A DNA stretch of 21,229 bases from an uncultured Trueperaceae bacterium. GTDB taxonomy: Bacteria; Deinococcota; Deinococci; Deinococcales; Trueperaceae. The position numbers and the translations under genes were made by a program. The notes under the pieces were generated by a model, which was not told the DNA's origin, made no database searches, and saw only the letters and a list, made by a program, of their open reading frames with translations. Of this stretch, positions 16,105 through 21,229 are shown in pieces (position 1 is the stretch's first letter; each line of letters starts with the position of its first letter). The DNA lies in contig CALDPK010000060.1 of the NCBI GenBank assembly GCA_937911855.1, positions 1-21,229 on the forward strand. Direction: 5' to 3'.

Positions 16105-16356
16105 GTGGCGGACACCATGCCTGCGAAGCTGAAGATGTCGGAGCTGCTGGAGTACGCCTTCGACACGAGGGTGCCCGAGGTCTTCGTGCAACGGATGCTC
16201 AGCAACCGGTTCAACTGGGATCACGAGTTCACCCGCTGGCTGGATGACCTCGCCTACGAATTCCGTCCCGACCTGGCAGTCTGGTACCTGACTGCCGATA
16301 CCGAGGGGCGGCTGACGCAGCTCCGGCTCGCCCCCACGATCACCGACCTGCACTGA
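16105..16356 (+). CDS. Unrecognised 83-residue protein behind recA
   Basis: 83 aa from GTG 16105, preceded by AGAGG about 6 nt upstream; ATG 16117 is an alternative start giving 79 aa. I do not recognise the family. The sequence is soluble, with no signal or membrane segment, and rich in aromatic and charged residues: an N-terminal helix (KLKMSELLEYAF), then VPEVFVQRMLSNRFNWDHEF, TRWLDDLAYEFRPDLAVWYL and a short C-terminal strand (RLTQLRLAPTITDL). It has no cysteines or catalytic motif I can name. Only 13 nt separate it from the recA stop, so it is most likely in the recA transcript and could be linked to recombination, but that is position only. Codon use looks like its neighbours. Confidence 0.75.
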   Translation: MADTMPAKLKMSELLEYAFDTRVPEVFVQRMLSNRFNWDHEFTRWLDDLAYEFRPDLAVWYLTADTEGRLTQLRLAPTITDLH

Positions 16357-16391
16357 CAGGACAACGTTAGTCAAAACCGGCGTCCAGGCGT

Positions 16392-16397
16392 TACAGT
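16392..16397 (+). promoter_or_regulatory. Candidate leaderless-type -10 box of the MFS gene
   Basis: TACAGT (TANNNT) lies 7 nt before ATG 16405 with no SD. A TTAGTC-like element (16367-16372) is 19 bp upstream, only a weak -35. This suggests a promoter separate from the recA transcript. Confidence 0.4.
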
Positions 16398-16404
16398 CTG
16401 GCTC

Positions 16405-17625
16405 ATGCCAGCAGGAAGCAGCGACAGCCCGATCAGCCGTTCGCTGCTTCTTTCGTTGTATCTCCCTTCACTGCTGCTGTCCATCTGCAACGGGCTGCTC
16501 ATACCCACCCTGCCCGTCTTCGCCAGCGGACTGGAAGTCTCCTACCTGCTCGTCGGCTTCATCCTGGCGGGCGAATCGATCGGCATGCTCATGGCCGACC
16601 TGCCCGCGGGCTTCGCCCTGCGGCACCTGGGCCGCAAACGCGCCATGCTGCTGGGACTCGGGACAGCAGCGTTCAGCGTCCTCGCGCTCGCCTTCACCGA
16701 AGATCCGCTGCAGGTGCTGGTCTTGAGGCTGCTTGCTGGCGCCGGTGCAGCCCTTTTCAACATCTCCCGGCACGTGTACATGGCGTCCGAACTGTCGCAG
16801 CGCACCCGCGGACGGGCAACCGCACTGTTCGGCGGGACCAACCGGCTGGGCCACCTGGCCGGACCCGTGCTGGGCGGCTACATCGCCGGCTCGCTCGGCA
16901 TGGGCGCCACCTTCATGGTTTACGGCGGTCTGGCCCTGTTCACGCTGGTACTGTGCTGGCTGTTCGTCGAACGACGCGGCCAGGGGGCGCCGCTGCGCCC
17001 GCAGCCTGAACACGGCAGCACCCGGCTGTTCATGGAATCACTGCGGGATCAGGGCAGCGTGCTGATTCCGGCCGGGATCGGCCAGTTGTGCGCCCAGGCG
17101 ATCCGCATGGGCCGGCAGGTGCTCATCCCGCTCTACGCTGTAGACGTACTCGGCCTGCCCGTGGAATCGATTGGGCTGGTCGTCGGCGTTGCCGCCGCCA
17201 TCGACTTCGCTCTCTTCTACGTTGCCGGGATCATCATGGACAGGTACGGACGCAAGTGGGCGATAGTTCCCAGCTTCCTCATCCAGGCGCTCAGCCTGTT
17301 CCTGCTGCCCTTCGCCGCCGACTTCACTTCGGTCCTGCTGATAGCATCCCTCGGTGGACTGGGCAACGGAATCGGCTCGGGCACGATGATGACCCTGGGC
17401 CTGGACCTGGCGCCCGACGGACGGCAAGGTGAGTTCCTCGGCCTGTGGCGCTTCATCGGCGACGTCGGCTCGACAACCGGGCCCCTGCTGGTAGGGGGCC
17501 TTGCGGGCCTGCTGGGCCTGTCGCCAGCTGCCATCGCTGTGGCAGTAATCGGTGCCGGCGGCAGCCTGCTGTTCGCGCGGGTCGTGCCCGAGACGCTGAA
17601 ACGCCGTGAGGTAACCCGGGCATGA
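16405..17625 (+). CDS. Major facilitator superfamily transporter, likely drug-type exporter
   Basis: 406 aa with about 12 hydrophobic segments, the standard MFS size. The motif-A loop between helices 2 and 3 is ADLPAGFALRHLGRKRAMLLG (about 57-76); the pseudo-repeat in the second half is GIIMDRYGRKWAIVPSF. The ALFGGTNRLGHLAGPVLGGYI stretch resembles the helix-5 motif C (GxxxGPxxGG) of drug/H+ antiporters, so export is more likely than uptake. The substrate is not predictable. The stop overlaps the azlC start by ATGA, so the three downstream transport genes form one operon, separated by 48 nt from the small gene behind recA. Confidence 0.88.
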   Translation: MPAGSSDSPISRSLLLSLYLPSLLLSICNGLLIPTLPVFASGLEVSYLLVGFILAGESIGMLMADLPAGFALRHLGRKRAMLLGLGTAAFSVLALAFTEDPLQVLVLRLLAGAGAALFNISRHVYMASELSQRTRGRATALFGGTNRLGHLAGPVLGGYIAGSLGMGATFMVYGGLALFTLVLCWLFVERRGQGAPLRPQPEHGSTRLFMESLRDQGSVLIPAGIGQLCAQAIRMGRQVLIPLYAVDVLGLPVESIGLVVGVAAAIDFALFYVAGIIMDRYGRKWAIVPSFLIQALSLFLLPFAADFTSVLLIASLGGLGNGIGSGTMMTLGLDLAPDGRQGEFLGLWRFIGDVGSTTGPLLVGGLAGLLGLSPAAIAVAVIGAGGSLLFARVVPETLKRREVTRA

Positions 17626-18305
17626 GCAGGCGCAGCGAACTGCTGGCCGGTTTCAGGGCGATGCTGCCACTGTGGCTGGGCATGCTTCCCTTCGCTCTGG
17701 CTTACTCGATTGCCGCGCGGGCTGCCGGCCTGACGCTCGCTGAGACTCAGCTGATGAGCGTGATTGTCTTCGCCGGTGCTGCCCAGATGGGTGCCGCCGG
17801 CATGTTCGCCGCCGGAGCCCAGCCGTTCGCCATCATCTTCACGACTTTCCTCGTCAACTTAAGGCACCTGCTCTACGGACTCAACCTGGGGCGGGGTTCC
17901 TCACTGAGCCGCGGGGAAGAGCTGCTGGCAGCGCACCTGCTGACCGATGAGGCTTTCGGCGTGACGGTCGCTGCCGGTCGCACGGGCGGGCACTACCTGC
18001 TCGGGGCGGGCTTAAGTGTTTTCGTTGTCTGGAACGCCGGCACGCTTGCAGGCTCGTTCCTCAGCGACAGGATTCCCGATCCGGCCGCCCTTGGGGTCGA
18101 CTTCGTGTTCCCGCTGGCGTTCCTGGCCCTTCTGCTGCCTCTGCTCAGGAGCCGGCCCGCGTGGCTGGTCGCAGTGGTGAGCGGCGCACTGGCGCTGCTC
18201 CTGTCGCAGTTCCTGAGCAGCGGACTCACCGTCATGCTCACCGGCACCCTGGGATCGCTGCTGGGCGCCTGGCTGGTGAAACCGGAAGGTGAGCCGGAGG
18301 CGTGA
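17622..18305 (+). CDS. azlC: AzlC family branched-chain amino acid exporter, large subunit
   Basis: 227 aa, usual AzlC (LIV-E) size, with about 7-8 hydrophobic helices. Conserved features: GMLPFALAYSIAARAAGL near the start, VIVFAGAAQMGAAGMFAAG (about 46-64, the FAGAxQ signature) and FLVNLRHLLYGLNLG (about 77-91). Works with AzlD to export leucine, isoleucine, valine and analogues. Start ATG 17622 overlaps the MFS stop; its own stop overlaps the azlD GTG (GTGA). Confidence 0.93.
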   Translation: MSRRSELLAGFRAMLPLWLGMLPFALAYSIAARAAGLTLAETQLMSVIVFAGAAQMGAAGMFAAGAQPFAIIFTTFLVNLRHLLYGLNLGRGSSLSRGEELLAAHLLTDEAFGVTVAAGRTGGHYLLGAGLSVFVVWNAGTLAGSFLSDRIPDPAALGVDFVFPLAFLALLLPLLRSRPAWLVAVVSGALALLLSQFLSSGLTVMLTGTLGSLLGAWLVKPEGEPEA

Positions 18306-18598
18306 GTCCGGTCCTGGTCATCATCCTTATGGCGGTCGTTACCTTTGTGCCCCGCTACCTGGGCTTGCGCCTGGCGGGCCGGGGCGTGCCGCCTTTCTGG
18401 ATGAGATTCTTCCAGTTCGTACCGGTCGCTGTCTTCCCGGCGCTCATCGTTCCTGAAGTGTTCGGGGTGGAGGGCGAGACCGCGATCCGGACCGTTGCGC
18501 TGGTTGCGGGCGGGATCGTGCTGCTCCGCACCCGGCAGCTGTGGGCCGGACTGCTCACCGGCATGATCGCGTTCTGGCTGCTGCGCCTGGTGAGCTAG
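18302..18598 (+). CDS. azlD: AzlD family branched-chain amino acid transporter, small subunit
   Basis: 98 aa, about 3-4 membrane helices, the usual size. Typical stretches: VVTFVPRYLGLRLAGR, PPFWMRFFQFVPVAVFPALIVPEVF and the C-terminal QLWAGLLTGMIAFWLLR. Partner of AzlC in branched-chain amino acid export. GTG start coupled to azlC by GTGA. The TAG stop shares the palindrome CTAG (18595-18598) with the stop of the opposing GH65 gene. Confidence 0.93.
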   Translation: MSPVLVIILMAVVTFVPRYLGLRLAGRGVPPFWMRFFQFVPVAVFPALIVPEVFGVEGETAIRTVALVAGGIVLLRTRQLWAGLLTGMIAFWLLRLVS

Positions 18599-21228
18599 TC
18601 CAGCCGGGGTCCCTGGTCAGGCAGATCCACGGTGAGCTGCCCTTCAAGCAGGTACTTCTCCCCGCGCACGTGAAGCGGGACCGGTGCACCTTCCAGCAGG
18701 CGGAACTGCAGTGACTCGGGCGTCAGGGTCACCGTGAACCTTGAGCCGTGCCACTGCAACTGGAAGTCCAGTGACTGCCAGCCTTCAGGCAGGCGCGGCT
18801 CGAAGCGGAGCTGCCCGCTGTCGTCACGCATCCCCGCGAAGCCGCTGACGAGTGAGAGCCAGGTACCGCCCATCGCGGCTACGTGCACGCCGTCGGCTGT
18901 GTTGCGGTGCAGGTCAGCCAGGTCGGTGAAGAGCATGCGCCGGAAGTGCCGCAGCGCCCGCCGCTGGTAACCGACCTCCGCTGCCATGATCGACTGGACC
19001 GCGGCGGACAGGGTGGAATCCCCGGTGGTCAGCGGATCGTAGTACTCGAAGTCACGCAGTTTCTGCTCGTCCGTGAACCGGCTGCTGAGCAGGAACTGGG
19101 CCAGCACCAGGTCAGCCTGCTTCAGGACCTGATGCCGGTATATGACGAGCGGGTGGAAGTGCAGGAGCAGCGGCCGCTTCTCGCGTGGGGTGGCGGCCAG
19201 GTCCCAGCGTTTGCGCTGCAGGAAACTGTCGTCCTGCGCGTGAACGCCGAGTTCCTCGTCGTAAAGCAGCGACATGGCTGCTGCAGCCCGGCGCCATGAC
19301 GCTGCTTCGGCAGCGTCTGCACCCAGCAGTCCCGGCTGGCGCTCGGCAGCGTCGGCTGCCGCTTCCAGGTTCAGGCGGGCCAGCGCGTTGGTGTAGAAGT
19401 TGTCGTTGACCACGGCGCTGTACTCGTCTGGTCCGGTGACGGAATGGATGTGGAACCGCTCAGGGCTGCCCGCGAAATGGCCGAGGGACAGCCACATGCG
19501 CGCCGTCTCGATGAGCAGTTCGCTGCCCGCACCGTGCAGGAACTCCTCGTCACCGGTGGCGGCTGAGTAACGCAGCACGCCGTGGGCGATGTCCGCGTTG
19601 ATGTGATACTGCGCGGTGCCGGCGGGATAGTAGGCGGAAGCTTCCTCGCCGCTTATCGTCCGCCAGGGGAACAGCGCACCTGCGACGCTCATGGTTTCGG
19701 CCCGCCGCCTTGCCGCTGGCAGCATGGAATGCCTGAGCTCGAGGGTGTTGCGGGCAGCGGCCGGCAGGACGTAAGTCAGGAACGGCAGGACGTAGATCTC
19801 GGTGTCCCAGAAGTAGTGGCCCGAGTAACCGCTGCCGGATACGCCCTTGGCGCTGACCCCCCGGCCGTCGGCACGGGCAGATGCCTGGGCGAGCTGCAGC
19901 AGATTCCAGTGGATCGCCTGCTGCACGTCCTTCTGTCCGGTGACCCGTACGTCAGCGCGTTCCCAGAAGCTGTCGAGCCAGGACCGCTGCTCTGCAAGCA
20001 GCTGCTCCGGGCCCAGGGCTGCCGCGTCGTCCATGAGCGAAGAGGCCCTCTGCAGCAGCTCGCCGCTGTCTGCACCAGCGTCATCGACCCAGACGACGTT
20101 CCTGTTCAGGGTGACCGTTTCGCCCGCCTTGAGGCTGCGCGTGATGACGGTAGTCACTACGTCCGTGTCGAAGGTGCTCTCACCCGCCGGCTCGAACTGG
20201 GCGACGGTCGCGATTGCCATCCCGGAGCCGGCCGCCCGGTAAGCAAGGCCGATGCGGTTACCTGCGTGGATGGTACCTTCAGGGTGGAGTATGCGCCCCT
20301 GCAGTTCATCGGCCTTGCGCGGGTCGAACTCCGCGCTCAGCTGGCGGGCCGCGAACCTGCCTTCGCCGTCCTGGCGGTTGATGAGCAGCGACTCGATCTG
20401 CACGTCCAGGTCAGCGTCAAGGGCGGTCACTTCGAAGCTGAACACAGCCAGGTGGCGCCGCACGAACGAGACGAAGCGGCTGCTCGTGACCCGGACGCGT
20501 TTGCCGGCGGTCGTGGTCCACACGAAACTGCGCCGGAGCACCCCGTCGCGGAAATCCAGGCTGCGTTCGTACTCGCTGATGCGGACATCGTCGAACTCGA
20601 GGCGCTCACCGTCGACCGCCAGCCGGACGGTCCGGGCATCGGGGACGTTGATGATCGTCTGCCCGACGGTCGCGAACCCGAAAGCTGCTTCCGGGTAACG
20701 GATCGGCCAGGTCGCGTGGAAGCCGTTGATGAACGTTCCGTGCTCGTGAGCCGGGCCGTTCTCTTCGGCGTTGCCGCGCATCCCCAGGTAACCGTTGCCT
20801 GTGGCGAACAGGGTTTCGGCCAGGCCATCGATGCCTGAGGGCGGCCTGGTCTCCACCAGGCGCCACTCGTCAACCGGGAACCGTTCGCGGTCCATGCCGC
20901 CGTCACGGATGTGAGCGGCCAGGCCACTGAGGTCGCCCACGACCAGGTCCGCACCGGTGCCGGCGATCTGGTCGACCTGCTCATCGGTGAGGAACCAGGT
21001 GCCGGCCACCAGCAGGGTGCTGCCGGGGACGGCGCTCGGGACGGCGTCGTGCGTGGTCCGGACGTAGGTGACGTCGACCCCCTGCTCCGCGAGGATCTGG
21101 GCCAGTGCGCGTGCCCCGAGCCCCGAGGGGTTGTCCGGCGCGAACGGGTCGGCGGAGGCGAGCGTGATCTGGCCGCGCGAGCGCGTCCCGACGAGCGTCG
21201 GGCCGAGTGACAGGCTGTGCTCGGTGGC
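18595..21228 (-). CDS. Glycoside hydrolase family 65 phosphorylase (trehalose/maltose/kojibiose phosphorylase type), 5' end beyond window
   Basis: The frame is open to the right edge; 804 residues follow the GTG at 21009. Numbered from there, GH65 similarity starts at about 43 (FPVDEWRLVE), giving a beta-sandwich N-domain (to about 300; LFATGNGYLGMRGN, GQTIINVPD), an (alpha/alpha)6 catalytic domain (about 350-715; SGSGYSGHYFWDTEIYVLPF; catalytic acid E529 in VTGPDEYSAVVNDNFYTN; RHQVLKQADLVLAQF and YYDPLTTGDSTLSAAVQSI near the phosphate site) and a C-terminal beta domain. It should split an alpha-linked disaccharide with phosphate to beta-glucose 1-phosphate and glucose, in the cytosol. The acceptor specificity cannot be told. 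Residues 24-36 (TGADLVVGDLSGL) look like the end of a beta-phosphoglucomutase-type HAD domain, often fused to GH65. What precedes that is unrelated (see the DUF4350-like segment). Confidence 0.88.
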   Translation of the reverse strand, partial: ATEHSLSLGPTLVGTRSRGQITLASADPFAPDNPSGLGARALAQILAEQGVDVTYVRTTHDAVPSAVPGSTLLVAGTWFLTDEQVDQIAGTGADLVVGDLSGLAAHIRDGGMDRERFPVDEWRLVETRPPSGIDGLAETLFATGNGYLGMRGNAEENGPAHEHGTFINGFHATWPIRYPEAAFGFATVGQTIINVPDARTVRLAVDGERLEFDDVRISEYERSLDFRDGVLRRSFVWTTTAGKRVRVTSSRFVSFVRRHLAVFSFEVTALDADLDVQIESLLINRQDGEGRFAARQLSAEFDPRKADELQGRILHPEGTIHAGNRIGLAYRAAGSGMAIATVAQFEPAGESTFDTDVVTTVITRSLKAGETVTLNRNVVWVDDAGADSGELLQRASSLMDDAAALGPEQLLAEQRSWLDSFWERADVRVTGQKDVQQAIHWNLLQLAQASARADGRGVSAKGVSGSGYSGHYFWDTEIYVLPFLTYVLPAAARNTLELRHSMLPAARRRAETMSVAGALFPWRTISGEEASAYYPAGTAQYHINADIAHGVLRYSAATGDEEFLHGAGSELLIETARMWLSLGHFAGSPERFHIHSVTGPDEYSAVVNDNFYTNALARLNLEAAADAAERQPGLLGADAAEAASWRRAAAAMSLLYDEELGVHAQDDSFLQRKRWDLAATPREKRPLLLHFHPLVIYRHQVLKQADLVLAQFLLSSRFTDEQKLRDFEYYDPLTTGDSTLSAAVQSIMAAEVGYQRRALRHFRRMLFTDLADLHRNTADGVHVAAMGGTWLSLVSGFAGMRDDSGQLRFEPRLPEGWQSLDFQLQWHGSRFTVTLTPESLQFRLLEGAPVPLHVRGEKYLLEGQLTVDLPDQGPRLD
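20935..21228 (-). other. DUF4350-like segment in frame with GH65, GC 76%
   Basis: Upstream of GH65 the same minus-strand frame continues without a stop to the edge. It reads ...TLVGTRSRGQ, ADPFAPDNPSGLGARALAQIL, AEQGVDVTYVRTTHDAV, GSTLLVAGTWFLTDEQ, IAGTGADLVVG, a pattern typical of DUF4350 proteins (membrane-linked, often beside MoxR ATPase genes in actinobacteria). 21001-21229 is 76% G+C by my count (174/229), against 67-72% in the 60-base lines just inside it. No expected HAD-domain sequence is seen. This is either a fusion or a join between two genomes at a contig end. Confidence 0.5.
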
Positions 21229-21229
21229 C

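Noticed and set aside
15012..16214. 400-codon open frame on the minus strand over recA
   Set aside because: Shadow of recA in high-GC DNA; no recognisable domain and no SD.
19582..20838. 418-codon open frame on the plus strand over GH65
   Set aside because: Antisense shadow; GH65 has complete motifs in the opposite frame.

Overview
The window is a compact, GC-rich (roughly 65-68% in the lines I counted) bacterial chromosome segment, almost entirely coding. RecA points to the Deinococcota: its Walker A motif reads GPESGGKTT, the form I remember from Deinococcus and Thermus rather than the commoner GPESSGKTT, and its core reads like Thermus RecA. Several genes without a Shine-Dalgarno (SD) carry a TANNNT box 6-8 nt before the start codon, the leaderless promoter layout described in Deinococcus. 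A Trueperaceae-like member would fit, but this is inference.

Layout. (1) 3-4375, plus strand: a run of overlapping or closely spaced genes for DNA uptake and replication: comEA 3' end, comEC, a small atypical Ser/Thr protein kinase, and holA (Pol III delta). The kinase sits between comEC and holA and overlaps holA by ATGA. (2) 4342-6512, minus: a sugar phosphate isomerase/epimerase and a Gfo/Idh/MocA oxidoreductase joined by GTGA, probably a sugar or polyol catabolic pair. (3) 6583-9084, plus: meaB (GTPase chaperone of B12-dependent mutases), coaD (CoA synthesis), hslO (Hsp33 with an extra C-terminal cysteine cluster). (4) 9081-9731, minus: plsY. (5) 9823-11397, plus: a rhomboid protease with a TPR-like N-terminal region. 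(6) 11131-13029, minus: an orphan ribbon-helix-helix antitoxin remnant and a subtilisin-like lipoprotein. (7) 13156-18598, plus: a long-chain type acyl-CoA dehydrogenase, recA, an unrecognised 83-residue protein, an MFS exporter, and azlC-azlD. (8) 18595-21228, minus: a GH65 glycoside phosphorylase whose frame runs on into a DUF4350-like segment of much higher GC (76%) at the window edge, either a fusion or a chimeric assembly join.

All four tail-to-tail junctions overlap, and I see no classical U-tract terminators. I found no tRNA, rRNA, CRISPR array, insertion sequence or integrase. The only gap over 100 nt is 13030-13155, which holds divergent promoters. Most gene calls are housekeeping. 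The points most worth a second look are the kinase inside the competence/replication operon, the inverted repeat over the recA -10, the leaderless promoter set, the toxin-less antitoxin, the extended Hsp33 and the DUF4350/GH65 join.
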